A program made the translations under genes and the position numbers. The notes under the pieces are model-generated. The model saw only the letters and a list, made by a program, of their open reading frames with translations. It was not told the origin of the DNA and did no database searches. Shown here in pieces: positions 41,429 through 50,028 of a stretch of DNA of 64,000 nucleotides (positions are counted from its first letter, which is position 1; every line of letters begins with the position of its first letter). The DNA is taken from positions 1 through 64,000 of the forward strand of contig JBGQFD010000005.1 of assembly GCA_041496705.1 (NCBI GenBank), in the 5' to 3' direction. This DNA is from VBDM01 sp041496705. GTDB lineage: Bacteria > Pseudomonadota > Gammaproteobacteria > Burkholderiales > SG8-39.

Positions 41429-44400
41429 ATGAGAAAGTTCACCGACATCTTCATCGAGCGGCCGGTCCTCGCGACGGTCGTGAGCCTCACGCTGCTCGTG
41501 CTCGGACTGCGCTCGATCGGCCTCCTGCCCGTTCTGCAGTATCCGCGGACGCAAAACGCGGTCGTGACCGTGATGACGACCTACATTGGCGCGGACCCGG
41601 CGCTCGTCGCCGGTTTCATCACCACGCCGCTCGAAAACTCCATCGCGCAGGCGAACGGCATCGACTACATGAGCTCGGTGAGCCGGCAGAGCGTGAGCAC
41701 CATCACGGCCGCTCTGCGGCTCAACTACGACGTCGACAAGGCGCTCACCGAGATCAACACGAAAGTCAATGCCGTCCTGAACCAGTTCCCGCCGGGCACG
41801 CAGCAGCCGGTGCTTACGGTGAAAGTCGGCCAGACGTTTGCAGCCATGTACATCGGTTTCGCGAGCGACGTGCTCATGCCCAACAAGATCACCGACTATC
41901 TGATTCGCGTGGTCCAGCCGAAGCTGCAGGCGGTCGAGGGCGTGCAGACCGCCGAGATCCTGGGCGGAAAGCTTTTCGCACTCCGGGCCTGGATCGATCC
42001 GGACAAGCTTGCGGCTTACAACCTCACCGCGGCCGACGTAAGCGCGGCCCTCGCCGCCAACAATTTTCTCTCGGCGGTGGGCGCGACCAAGGGCCAGATG
42101 GTCCAGGTGAACCTGACCGCGTCGACCGACGTTCACACGGTCGAACAGTTCAAGAACCTCGTCATCAAGCAGCAGGGCGGTGCGGTCGTTCGGCTGAACG
42201 ACGTCGCCAACGTGACGCTCGGCGCCGAGGACTACGAGTCGGAGGTGGGCTTCGACGGCAAGAAGGCCGTTTACATAGGGATCCAGGTTGCGCCGGCGGC
42301 AAATTTGCTCGAAGTAATAGCGCGCGTGCGCAACGTGTTCCCCGATATCAAGGCGCAGCTGCCCCAAGGCCTGCACGGCGAGATCGTCTACGACTCGACC
42401 AAATTCGTGAACAGCGCCATCGAGGAAGTCATCTGGACCCTCGTCGAAGCGCTCCTCATCGTTACTCTGGTCGTGTTCGCTTTTCTCGGCTCGGCGCGCT
42501 CGGTGCTGATCCCCACGGTGGCGATACCGCTGTCGCTCGTGGGCACCTTCACCATCATGTTTGCCCTCGGGTATTCGATCAACCTGCTGACGCTGCTCGC
42601 CCTGGTGCTCGCGATCGGCCTGGTCGTGGACGACGCCATCATCGTTGTCGAGAACGTCAGCCGGCATCTGGAAGAGGGCATGAAGCCAGGGCAGGCGGCG
42701 ATCCTCGCAGCGCGCGAGCTCGCCAACCCCATCATCGCGATGACGATAGTGCTGGTGGCTGTGTATGTCCCGATCATATTCCTGAGCGGGCTCACCGGCG
42801 CTCTTTTCACCGAATTCGCAGTCACACTCGTCGGCGCTGTCACCGTGTCGGCGATCGTCGCGCTCACGCTCTCTCCGATGATGTGCGCCAAACTGCTGAA
42901 GCCGCACGACCCGAACGCGACCAGCTGGGACGCCCGGCTGGTTCTGCTGCTCGACCGCACATTCGATTCCCTGCACCGGCGCTACGAGGGCTTGTTGCAC
43001 GGCACGCTCAATTGGGTGCCGGTGACCACCGTATTCTCGCTCGTCGTCCTGGGCAGCATCTATTTTCTGTGGGCGACCGCAAAGGACGAGCTCGCGCCTC
43101 AGGAGGACCAGGGCGTTCTCATCATGTCCGCGCAAGCCGCGCCGAATTCCACGCTGCAGCAACGCCAGCTCTATACGCGCGCGGTGTACGAGACTTTCGT
43201 GAAGCACGCCGAGACGGATCACGTGTTCCAACTCGACATTCCGGGGCAGACGCTCGCGGGCATGGTGTTCAAGCCCTGGAGCGAGCGCAAGACGACCACG
43301 ACGAAGCTTCTGCCGGTCGTTCAGAAGGAGCTGGAGCAGGTCGCAGGTTTGCGCGCCGCAGTCTTCCAGCCCCCGCCGCTGCCCGGCGCGTTCGGATTCC
43401 CGGTGCAGTTCGTGATCCAGACCACCGAGCCCTTCGAGCGGTTGAACGATGTCGCGTCCGCACTCGCGCAGGAAGCGCAAAAGAGCGGCATGTTCTTCTT
43501 CGTCGACAACGATCTCCGCTACGACCTGCCGCAATCGACGATCGTCATCGACCGGGAACTGACGGCGCAGCTCGGCCTCACCATGAAGGACGTGGGCGCG
43601 GCGCTGTCGTCCCTCGTCGGCGGTGGTTACGTCAACTACTTCAGTTTCCACGACCGCGCCTACAAGGTGATTCCCCAGGTGCAGCAGGCGGACCGGCTGA
43701 ATGCCGGACAGCTGCGCGACACCTATATCCGCGCCGGAAATGGCGAGGCGATCCCGCTCTCGACCATAGTGCACATCACCACCAAGACGATTCCTCAGGC
43801 GCTCAACCGCTTCCAGCAGCAGAACGCGGCGACGATCTCAGGGGTGCCGTTCATCGGCGTGACCCAGGGCGACGCGATTGCCTACATGCAGAACCTCGCC
43901 GCGCGTACCTTGCCGCAGGGCTACTCGGTAGATTACGCGGGGCCGTCGCGGCAGTACATCCAGGAATCCAGCGCGCTGCTGTTTACCCTAATGTTCGCCC
44001 TCATCATCATTTTTCTCGCGCTCGCGGCGCAGTTCGAGAGCTTCCGCGATCCAGTCATCATCCTGGTCTCGGTGCCGATGTCGATCTGCGGGGCGCTCAT
44101 CTTCGTAAACCTTTTCGGCACTCTCGGCATCGGCGCGGTGAGCCTCAATATCTATACGAAAGTGGGGCTCGTGACTCTCATCGGACTCATCAGCAAGCAT
44201 GGAATCCTGATCGTCGAGTTCGCCAACAATCTGCAGAAGCAAGGCCTGTCCAAGCGCGAGGCGGTCGAAAAAGCGGCTGGAATCCGGCTGCGCCCCATTC
44301 TCATGACGACCGGCGCGATGGTGCTCGGCGTTGTTCCGCTCCTCATCGCTAGCGGCGCAGGCGCCGTGAGCCGCTTTAACATGGGCCTTGTGATCGCAAC

Positions 44401-44533
44401 CGGGGTCGCAATCGGGACGCTGTTCACCCTCTTCGTCGTCCCGGCGATGTATCTGCTGCTTGCCGAGGACCACTCAAAGCGGGCAAGCGGGGAGGCGCTG
44501 CCGGCGCCGGGCGGGCACGCAGCGACGCGCTGA
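41429..44533 (+). CDS. RND efflux pump, inner-membrane permease (HAE1 family)
   Basis: 1034 residues, the usual length. It begins FTDIFIERPVLATVVSLTLLVLGLRSIGLLPVLQYP and has two copies of the six-helix bundle plus two large periplasmic loops. Proton-relay aspartates are in LALVLAIGLVVDDAIIVVENVSRHLEEG; the pair of acids in helix 4 is conserved. The C-terminal repeat shows GLVTLIGLISKHGILIVEFANNLQ and PILMTTGAMVLGVVPLL. It exports hydrophobic or amphiphilic compounds driven by proton flow; the substrate range is unknown. Last gene of the TetR-controlled operon. Confidence 0.97.
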   Translation: MRKFTDIFIERPVLATVVSLTLLVLGLRSIGLLPVLQYPRTQNAVVTVMTTYIGADPALVAGFITTPLENSIAQANGIDYMSSVSRQSVSTITAALRLNYDVDKALTEINTKVNAVLNQFPPGTQQPVLTVKVGQTFAAMYIGFASDVLMPNKITDYLIRVVQPKLQAVEGVQTAEILGGKLFALRAWIDPDKLAAYNLTAADVSAALAANNFLSAVGATKGQMVQVNLTASTDVHTVEQFKNLVIKQQGGAVVRLNDVANVTLGAEDYESEVGFDGKKAVYIGIQVAPAANLLEVIARVRNVFPDIKAQLPQGLHGEIVYDSTKFVNSAIEEVIWTLVEALLIVTLVVFAFLGSARSVLIPTVAIPLSLVGTFTIMFALGYSINLLTLLALVLAIGLVVDDAIIVVENVSRHLEEGMKPGQAAILAARELANPIIAMTIVLVAVYVPIIFLSGLTGALFTEFAVTLVGAVTVSAIVALTLSPMMCAKLLKPHDPNATSWDARLVLLLDRTFDSLHRRYEGLLHGTLNWVPVTTVFSLVVLGSIYFLWATAKDELAPQEDQGVLIMSAQAAPNSTLQQRQLYTRAVYETFVKHAETDHVFQLDIPGQTLAGMVFKPWSERKTTTTKLLPVVQKELEQVAGLRAAVFQPPPLPGAFGFPVQFVIQTTEPFERLNDVASALAQEAQKSGMFFFVDNDLRYDLPQSTIVIDRELTAQLGLTMKDVGAALSSLVGGGYVNYFSFHDRAYKVIPQVQQADRLNAGQLRDTYIRAGNGEAIPLSTIVHITTKTIPQALNRFQQQNAATISGVPFIGVTQGDAIAYMQNLAARTLPQGYSVDYAGPSRQYIQESSALLFTLMFALIIIFLALAAQFESFRDPVIILVSVPMSICGALIFVNLFGTLGIGAVSLNIYTKVGLVTLIGLISKHGILIVEFANNLQKQGLSKREAVEKAAGIRLRPILMTTGAMVLGVVPLLIASGAGAVSRFNMGLVIATGVAIGTLFTLFVVPAMYLLLAEDHSKRASGEALPAPGGHAATR

Positions 44534-44549
44534 CCGCCAACCCGCTCCC

Positions 44550-45758
44550 ATGACAGCACGGGTTTGCATAGTCGGCGCGGGTCCGGTGGGCGTCGTCGCG
44601 GCGATCGCCTGTGCAAGAAAAGGCATGCAGGTCACGCTATTCGAGGGGGCGCGCGATATCGACCCCAGCCCGCGCGCGGCGACTACGCATCCCTCCACTC
44701 TGGAGATGCTTGCGAACATCGGGCTTCTGGAAGAGTTCCAGGCCGTGGGTCTGGTCGCGCGTCATTTTCAGTTCTGGGACGGTGCGACGAAGACGCTCGT
44801 CGCGGAGTTCGATCACGAGGTGCTGCGCGACGAGACGCCTTTCCCCTATGTCGTACAGACCGAGCAGCACAAGCTCGTGGCCATCGGCTTGCGGCGCCTT
44901 GCCGGGATGCCGAATGCCGGCGTGCGGATGGCGACGAGCCTCGCGCAAGTCTCCCAGGACGCGTACGGCGCCTGCGTGACAGTAGAGGGAGCGGATGGAA
45001 CCGAGCGGCACGAGTTCGACTACGTTATCGGCTGTGACGGCGGGCGCAGCACGGTGCGCAAATGCCTGGATATCGACTTTGAAGGTTACACCTGGCCGGA
45101 GCGATTCCTGGTGCTTACGACTCTCTTCGACTTTCAGGCGGCGCTCGATTGCTGCCCGCGCAGCTACATATCCGACCCCGTGGAATGGACCAACCTCTTC
45201 AAAGTCATGGGCGACGACCTCAAAGGCCAGTGGCGCGCCGTGTTTCCAGCGCACGAGAACGAGACCGACAAACAGGCTTTTTCCGACACTGCGGTGCTGC
45301 GGCGCCTCGGCAGGATCCACGCGGGTCATCCCATCGAGCGGGTCGTCCACCGCAACATCTACCGGGTGCACCAGCGCGTTGCGAAATCGTTTCGCGAAGG
45401 GCGGGTTTTCCTCGCCGGTGACGCGGCTCACGTCAACAATCCCGTCGGCGGGCTGGGACTGAACTGCGGAATCCACGACGCCGTAGAGCTCGCCGGAACC
45501 TTGCATGCGGTGAGCAGCGGTGAAGAGGGACAGGAAGCGCTCGACCGGTACGAGCGGCGCCGCCGCCCGCTCAACATCGAGTACGTGCAGCAGCAGACCG
45601 TCGCGAACAAGAAGCGGCTCGAGGAACGCGATCCTGCGGTCCGCCAAGCGAACTTCGACCAGTTGCGTCGCGCCGCCGCCGACCGGGCGCTGCACAAGCA
45701 GTTTCTCATGCGTACATCGCTCATCGAGAGCGTACGCAAGGCCGCGCAGATCGCCTGA
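44550..45758 (+). CDS. FAD-dependent monooxygenase (aromatic hydroxylase type)
   Basis: 402 residues. The FAD dinucleotide motif is VCIVGAGPVGVVAAIACARKG, the second FAD motif is VFLAGDAAHVNNPVGGLGLNCGIHDA, and the intermediate DYVIGCDGGRSTVRK (DG motif) completes the class A flavoprotein monooxygenase pattern. Such enzymes hydroxylate aromatic or enol substrates with NAD(P)H and oxygen. It starts 16 bp after the RND pump, so it may be read through from that operon, which would link ring hydroxylation with efflux. The ATG at 44550 has no strong ribosome-binding site. Confidence 0.92.
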   Translation: MTARVCIVGAGPVGVVAAIACARKGMQVTLFEGARDIDPSPRAATTHPSTLEMLANIGLLEEFQAVGLVARHFQFWDGATKTLVAEFDHEVLRDETPFPYVVQTEQHKLVAIGLRRLAGMPNAGVRMATSLAQVSQDAYGACVTVEGADGTERHEFDYVIGCDGGRSTVRKCLDIDFEGYTWPERFLVLTTLFDFQAALDCCPRSYISDPVEWTNLFKVMGDDLKGQWRAVFPAHENETDKQAFSDTAVLRRLGRIHAGHPIERVVHRNIYRVHQRVAKSFREGRVFLAGDAAHVNNPVGGLGLNCGIHDAVELAGTLHAVSSGEEGQEALDRYERRRRPLNIEYVQQQTVANKKRLEERDPAVRQANFDQLRRAAADRALHKQFLMRTSLIESVRKAAQIA

Positions 45759-45768
45759 TCCCGACGGC

Positions 45769-46434
45769 CTACCGTTTCCGCGCCGGCCGGTGCTCGCCGA
45801 GTTTGCCCAGCTTGCGCTCGATCGCATCTCGGCGCCGGAGATTGCGCGCCTGCCGCTTCGTCACCAGCGGGTAGTGGCGTATCGCGTCAATCGCCTCTCC
45901 GATATTCCAGCAATTCCTGGGGTTGGTAACCCAGAGTCGCGGATCGACCTTCCGCAGGTCGAAGGGGCGCGAGTAACTCCGCAGGGTCTTCTGTCCGCGC
46001 TTGTTGGCGTACTCGTGCAGATACGACATCGCCAGTTCGCGCAGGCTGCGGTAGACGGGGTCACGCCAGCGCAGCACCGGCGGGTTGGTCTTGGAAATCG
46101 CGCCCCAGAAGCGGCCGCGCCGGAACAATGCCACCACATGGTCGTAGTCGCGCTGCGCGCGCAGGTCGAGGAGCAGGGGCGGCTCGCCGTGGACCCACAG
46201 AGCGCAGGCGGCGAGCATCGCGCCCTCGATGCAGTGCGCGCGGCGCTGGCGGATCACCTCCCGTACCGACAGCGAAGTCTGGCCGCCGATTTCGAAATTG
46301 GACAGCATTGCGGACAGAAAGCCCTGGATCTTCTCAGGAGAAGAAAGCCGCCGCAGAACCGCAAACTCCGCACGGGTCAGGCCCAGGACTTCGCGGCTGG
46401 CAAAACGCGTCTTCACGGGCTGACTCCCTGGCAC
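45769..46434 (-). CDS. Transglutaminase-like domain protein, function unknown
   Basis: 221 residues, cytosolic by appearance. The core VREVIRQRRAHCIEGAMLAACALWVHGEPPLLLDLRAQRDYDHVVALFRRGRFWGAISKTN has a Cys...His...Asn/Asp order that resembles a transglutaminase-like protease fold (Cys in HCIEGA, His in DYDHVV, SKTN). C-terminal residues are very basic (RQARNLRRRDAIERKLGKLG). I know of similar proteobacterial hypothetical proteins but no defined role. It converges on the monooxygenase with a 10-bp gap. Confidence 0.7.
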   Translation of the reverse strand: MPGSQPVKTRFASREVLGLTRAEFAVLRRLSSPEKIQGFLSAMLSNFEIGGQTSLSVREVIRQRRAHCIEGAMLAACALWVHGEPPLLLDLRAQRDYDHVVALFRRGRFWGAISKTNPPVLRWRDPVYRSLRELAMSYLHEYANKRGQKTLRSYSRPFDLRKVDPRLWVTNPRNCWNIGEAIDAIRHYPLVTKRQARNLRRRDAIERKLGKLGEHRPARKR

Positions 46435-46594
46435 CCGGCGGCGTATCGCCGGCCGGCCATTGTAATGTCTGCGCGGCGGCGGGGAATCGGTTCAACGAGG
46501 TTCATGGCAGCCGCCGCGCCAGCCGGCCATGGACCGGTCCGGACCGAAGTGCCTGCACCGGATGGGCCGTGCCGGTGTTAGGCTCTCGTCCTTG

Positions 46595-47089
46595 ATGAAG
46601 ATCCTGCTTTCCCGCCGCATTGGAAATCTCGCCGGATTTCTGGCTTGCGCCGGAATGCTCGCCTTCGGCTATTACCTGCAGTTCATCGCCGGTCTCGAGC
46701 CTTGCCCGCTTTGCATGATCCAGCGGCTGTTGCTCGCCGCGACTGGTGTGTTTTTTCTGGTCGCCGCCATTCACCATCCTTCGGGCCGTGCGGGGGTGGG
46801 CATTTATGCAGGCACGATCGCCGCGATCGCGGCCACCGGTGTCGCGGTGGCGGGCCGGCACGTGTGGCTGCAATACCTGCCTCCCGAGAAGCGCCCCGCC
46901 TGCGGGCCTGCCCTGGACTACCTGCTCTCGACTTTCGGGCCGCTGGAATCGCTGCGGCGGGTGTTGCGCGGTTCGGGTGAATGCGGGGCGATCGACTGGA
47001 CGTTCCTGTCGCTCAGTATCCCTGAGTGGACTCTGACGGCGTTTCTCGGATTCATTGCGTGGTCGGTGTTCCTGGCGACGCGTGACTGA
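46595..47089 (+). CDS. dsbB: Disulfide bond formation protein DsbB
   Basis: 164 residues from the ATG at 46595 (MKILLSRRIGN). Four membrane helices are visible. The first periplasmic loop carries the CxxC pair Cys37-Cys40 (LEPCPLCMIQR), and the second loop carries the second cysteine pair in RPACGPALDY and GSGECGAIDW. DsbB reoxidises DsbA and passes electrons to quinone. An upstream in-frame ATG at 46529 would add 22 residues without a membrane segment and is less likely. Confidence 0.94.
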   Translation: MKILLSRRIGNLAGFLACAGMLAFGYYLQFIAGLEPCPLCMIQRLLLAATGVFFLVAAIHHPSGRAGVGIYAGTIAAIAATGVAVAGRHVWLQYLPPEKRPACGPALDYLLSTFGPLESLRRVLRGSGECGAIDWTFLSLSIPEWTLTAFLGFIAWSVFLATRD

Positions 47090-47105
47090 ACCTGGCCCGG
47101 CTGCC

Positions 47106-47330
47106 TCAATCCTTGTAGGGGTTCTCGACGGTTTCGACGAGATTGGCGAGGACACGGCGGAACTGCTCTTCGTCGCAGCCCACTAGGACGGCATCCTCGA
47201 GCGCATCCTGGCAGAGCTGCTGGATTTCTTCGAGGTTTTCGCGGAGCATCTTCAGCTTTTCGACGCAGGCCACGACTTCTCCGGAGGGCGAATGCCATAC
47301 CGTTTCAGGGAGGAGGGGGCGTGAACTCAT
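47106..47330 (-). CDS. Conserved small protein downstream of the cys locus
   Basis: 74 residues from the ATG at 47330, which overlaps the stop codon of the cysH remnant. The sequence SSRPLLPETVWHSPSGEVVACVEKLKMLRENLEEI followed by a helical, acidic C-terminus (CQDALEDAVLVGCDEEQFRRVLANLVETVENPY) suggests a small helical soluble protein. I recall similar small betaproteobacterial proteins beside sulfate-assimilation genes, but no function. Translation is probably coupled to the upstream remnant, so loss of cysH function need not remove it. Confidence 0.75.
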   Translation of the reverse strand: MSSRPLLPETVWHSPSGEVVACVEKLKMLRENLEEIQQLCQDALEDAVLVGCDEEQFRRVLANLVETVENPYKD

Positions 47331-47488
47331 GGTGGTCCCACCACCAGCGTCCTGCACGCACGTCCTCGCCCGCGACGGTGGGCCGGGTACAGGGGGCGCA
47401 GCCAATCGAGCGGTAGCGCGTGCTCGACCGCAACGCGCACCAGAACGCGCTCGAGCTCGGCGGTCTTGTGCTTAAGCGTTTCGGTCAT
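47327..47488 (-). pseudogene. cysH: cysH (phosphoadenylyl-sulfate reductase) remnant, internal deletion
   Basis: The ATG at 47488 overlaps the DUF934 stop, the usual place for cysH. The first 24 codons (MTETLKHKTAELERVLVRVA) look like a CysH N-terminus, and the frame ends after 53 codons at 47327. In another minus-strand frame, from about 47412, the same DNA reads RSIGCAPCTRPTVAGEDVRA then GRWWWDHHE, the C-terminal end of CysH with its CxxC. About 200 middle residues are missing and the ends are out of frame. PAPS/APS reduction cannot come from this gene; a second copy may exist elsewhere. Confidence 0.75.
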
Positions 47489-48003
47489 GCCTTGCCCGCG
47501 GCCAGACGGCTGCGGAAAAGCGGCACCGGACGCAGGACCGAAGTCTGGTAGCTGTCGCTGAAGGTGCCGAATACGGAGAGCGCTTCCCGTGGGTCCTGGT
47601 CTTCGCGCAGGGCAAAGGCGTCGAAGCCACACTGGGCCATGAAGAAGAGGTGATCATGCAGGACATCGCCGATCGCGCGTAGTTCGCCCTTGTAGCCATA
47701 GCGCTCGCGCAAAAGGCGCGCGATGGAGTAGCCGCGGCCGTCGCCGAACTTGGGGAAGTTCACGGCAATGAGCGCGAAACGTCCCACGTCGCCCGCGATC
47801 GCTTCAGGACCCTCGTTTGCGTCCAGCCATACGCCGATCCTTCTCGGATAGGTCTTGAAGTCTTCGCGTCGCTTGAGCCAAACCTGGAGCGGAACGATCA
47901 CATCGCCACGCTCGAGCACCTCGGGCAGCTCGCCCGCCGGTCCGAGCTTAAGCAGATACCAGCTGTCCGCGACGATGCGCGACTCTTTGATCAGCGTTGC
48001 CAT
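47485..48003 (-). CDS. DUF934 sulfite-reduction-associated protein
   Basis: 172 residues from the ATG at 48003. The start MATLIKESRIVADSWYLLK and the central VPLQVWLKRRE, NFPKFGDGRGYSIARLLRERYGYKGELRAIGDVLHDHLFFMAQCGFDAF are the DUF934 hallmark. These proteins occur next to cysI in Beta- and Alphaproteobacteria and are thought to help sulfite reductase, possibly in electron delivery; the mechanism is not established. The start lies inside the cysI 3' end (56-bp overlap), and the stop overlaps the cysH remnant's ATG. Confidence 0.92.
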   Translation of the reverse strand: MATLIKESRIVADSWYLLKLGPAGELPEVLERGDVIVPLQVWLKRREDFKTYPRRIGVWLDANEGPEAIAGDVGRFALIAVNFPKFGDGRGYSIARLLRERYGYKGELRAIGDVLHDHLFFMAQCGFDAFALREDQDPREALSVFGTFSDSYQTSVLRPVPLFRSRLAAGKA

Positions 48004-49663
48004 ATACGGATTCCTTGAAAGCTTCGACGCCAATGCGATGCACCACGTCGATGAAGCGCTCGGCGTCGCTGTCGCGGCGCGCGAGATAGCACTCGATCAG
48101 CTTTTCGATCACGTCGGGGACCTCGGCGCGCGCGAAGGACGGCCCGATCACCTTGCCGAGGGAAGCGCCGACGCCGGGCCGCACCTCACCCTGGTTGCCG
48201 CCGACCTCGATCTGGTACCACTCCTCGCCGCTCTTGTCGACGCCGAGAATGCCGATGTGGCCGACGTGGTGATGGCCGCAGGCGTTCATGCAGCCGGAAA
48301 TGTTGAGATCGATTTCTCCGATGTCGTGAAGGTAGTCGAGATCGTCGAAACGCTGCTGAATCGCCTCGGCCACGGGGATCGACTTGGCGTTGGCGAGCGA
48401 ACAGAAGTCCCCGCCCGGGCAGCAGATGATGTTGGTGAGCAGCCCGACGTTGGGCGTGGCGAACCCCAGCGCCTTCACCTCTTGCCACAGCGAGTGCAGA
48501 TCGGAGAGCTGCACGTCGGCAAAGATCAGGTTCTGCTCGTGGGACACGCGCAGCTCGCCGAAGGAATAGCGGTCGGCGAGGTCGGCGATTCTATCCATCT
48601 GCTCGGCGGTGACGTCGCCGGGTGGCACGCCGGTCTTCTTGAGAGACAGCGTGACGGCGGCGTAGCCCGCTTTCTTGTGCGGATGAACGTTGCGCTTGTA
48701 CCAATTCGCAAATGCTTGATCCGATGCCAACGCAGCTTCGAGTCCGGTATCGGTTGCCGGAAGGCGCAAGTAGCTCGGGCGCGTAAACCGGTTTTCGATG
48801 CGGGCGATCTCCTCGGGAACGAGCGTCGCAGGACCATCCTTCAAGTGCGCCCATTCGGCATCGACTTCCTCGCGGAATTTCCCGGGGCCGCGATCCTTTA
48901 TCAGGATCTTGATGCGCGCTTTGTGGATGTTGTCGCGCCGGCCGTAGCGGTTGTAGACCCGCAGGATGGCTTCGACATACGTAAGCAGGTGTCGCCACGG
49001 TAGAAATTCGCGGATGACGAATCCGATTACCGGCGTGCGACCCAGGCCGCCGCCGACCAGCACGCGGAACCCCACCTCGCCCTTTTCGTCCTTAACCGCA
49101 TGCAAGCCGATGTCGTGCACCGCGACCGCGGCGCGGTCCGACTTGGCGCCGTTCACCGCGAACTTGAACTTGCGCGGGAGGTAGGAGAACTCGGGATGGA
49201 ATGTGGACCACTGGCGGATGATTTCGCACCAGACGAAAGAGTCCACGATCTCGTCCCGCGCGACGCCGGCGAAATGATCGGTAGTGATATTGCGGAAGGA
49301 ATTGCCCGAGGTCTGGATCGCGTGCATCTGCACCGTCGCCAGTTCCGCGAGGATGTCGGGCGCGCGCTCGAGCTTCGGCCAGTTCAACTGCAGGTTCTGG
49401 CGCGTGCTGAAGTGGCCGTAGCCGCGGTCGTACCTGCGGGTGATGTGCGCGAGTTTTCGCAGCTGTTTCGTCGACAGTAATCCGTAGGGGATCGCGATGC
49501 GCAGCATCGGCGCGTAACGCTGGATATAGAGGCCGTTGCGCAGGCGCAGGGCGCGGAACTCGTCCTCCGAGAGCTTACCGGCGAGAAAGCGCCGCGTCTG
49601 GTCGCGGAACTGAGTGACGCGCTCGTCGACGAGCTTCTGGTCGATTTCGTCGTAGATATACAT
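47948..49663 (-). CDS. cysI: Sulfite reductase hemoprotein (nitrite/sulfite reductase family)
   Basis: 571 residues from the ATG at 49663 (MYIYDEIDQ). It reduces sulfite to sulfide with six electrons. Siroheme/substrate region FSTRQNLQLNW and TSGNSFRNITTD; the [4Fe-4S] cysteines are in NIICCPGGDFCSLANAKS and NISGCMNACGHHHVGHIG. Its neighbour is DUF934 rather than a CysJ flavoprotein, as in many betaproteobacteria, so the electron donor is probably a ferredoxin or similar. CysB is divergent upstream, which predicts control by CysB. Confidence 0.94.
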   Translation of the reverse strand: MYIYDEIDQKLVDERVTQFRDQTRRFLAGKLSEDEFRALRLRNGLYIQRYAPMLRIAIPYGLLSTKQLRKLAHITRRYDRGYGHFSTRQNLQLNWPKLERAPDILAELATVQMHAIQTSGNSFRNITTDHFAGVARDEIVDSFVWCEIIRQWSTFHPEFSYLPRKFKFAVNGAKSDRAAVAVHDIGLHAVKDEKGEVGFRVLVGGGLGRTPVIGFVIREFLPWRHLLTYVEAILRVYNRYGRRDNIHKARIKILIKDRGPGKFREEVDAEWAHLKDGPATLVPEEIARIENRFTRPSYLRLPATDTGLEAALASDQAFANWYKRNVHPHKKAGYAAVTLSLKKTGVPPGDVTAEQMDRIADLADRYSFGELRVSHEQNLIFADVQLSDLHSLWQEVKALGFATPNVGLLTNIICCPGGDFCSLANAKSIPVAEAIQQRFDDLDYLHDIGEIDLNISGCMNACGHHHVGHIGILGVDKSGEEWYQIEVGGNQGEVRPGVGASLGKVIGPSFARAEVPDVIEKLIECYLARRDSDAERFIDVVHRIGVEAFKESVYGNADQRVAHRRGQLVSA

Positions 49664-49670
49664 GGTCGGC

Positions 49671-49850
49671 TCAGGCGTGGGCGAGCGCCGCTTTCGACGC
49701 TCCCCTCGTGCTGAAAAAGACGTACAGCAGCCAGGCATCGAGCACGATCGCAACGGCCATCGGACCGTACGCCAACGCGCCATGTGTCAATTTCAGATCC
49801 ATCGGTACCCGGGAAAGACCGAAGCCGACGATCCAGACGTCGAAGCTCAT
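49671..49850 (-). CDS. Unannotated small membrane protein upstream of cysI
   Basis: 59 residues from the ATG at 49850, ending 7 bp before the cysI start. The sequence MSFDVWIVGFGLSRVPMDLK is followed by one clear membrane helix, AYGPMAVAIVLDAWLLYVFF, and a short basic end. The codons look native for this genome. The position, orientation and tight spacing suggest it belongs to the cys operon, perhaps as a small subunit of an electron-delivery or transport unit. No family recognised. Its start overlaps the stop of the 24-codon ORF before it. Confidence 0.6.
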   Translation of the reverse strand: MSFDVWIVGFGLSRVPMDLKLTHGALAYGPMAVAIVLDAWLLYVFFSTRGASKAALAHA

Positions 49851-49921
49851 GCAAATGCGGCGAAGGCCGCGAAGAAAATCATGGCGACAAGAACGAGGGT
49901 GCCGGTTTCAATCGAGAACAT
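49847..49921 (-). CDS. Possible 24-residue membrane peptide leading the cysI operon
   Basis: A 24-codon frame starting MFSIETGTLVLVAM, almost wholly hydrophobic, ending with a TGA that overlaps the next ATG (ATGA). It could be a real micro-peptide, a leader peptide for translational coupling, or the truncated N-terminus of a larger membrane gene such as a sulfite exporter. No ribosome-binding site is evident. Confidence 0.35.
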   Translation of the reverse strand: MFSIETGTLVLVAMIFFAAFAAFA

Positions 49922-50028
49922 GGTCTATGCGAATGTTGCGCGACAGGAAGGCATCCTAGCGCCCACGCCTAATACCTCAAAAGACTTTTGTGTTAGGCTT
50001 TAATAACCAAGATGCACTATATAGGTCA
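49922..50028. promoter_or_regulatory. Divergent cysB / cysI promoter region
   Basis: This 107-bp A+T-richer gap separates the divergent genes. It holds a 13-bp palindrome CAAAAGACTTTTG (49978-49990) near its middle and ACTATATAG just before cysB. On the minus strand, TTGAGG and TAGGAT 16 bp apart could drive the cysI side. A LysR-type regulator bound at the palindrome could control both directions; this is inferred. Confidence 0.45.

Noticed and set aside
41372..43774. 800-residue open frame antisense to the RND pump
   Set aside because: No family motif; it is the complement of a clear efflux permease.
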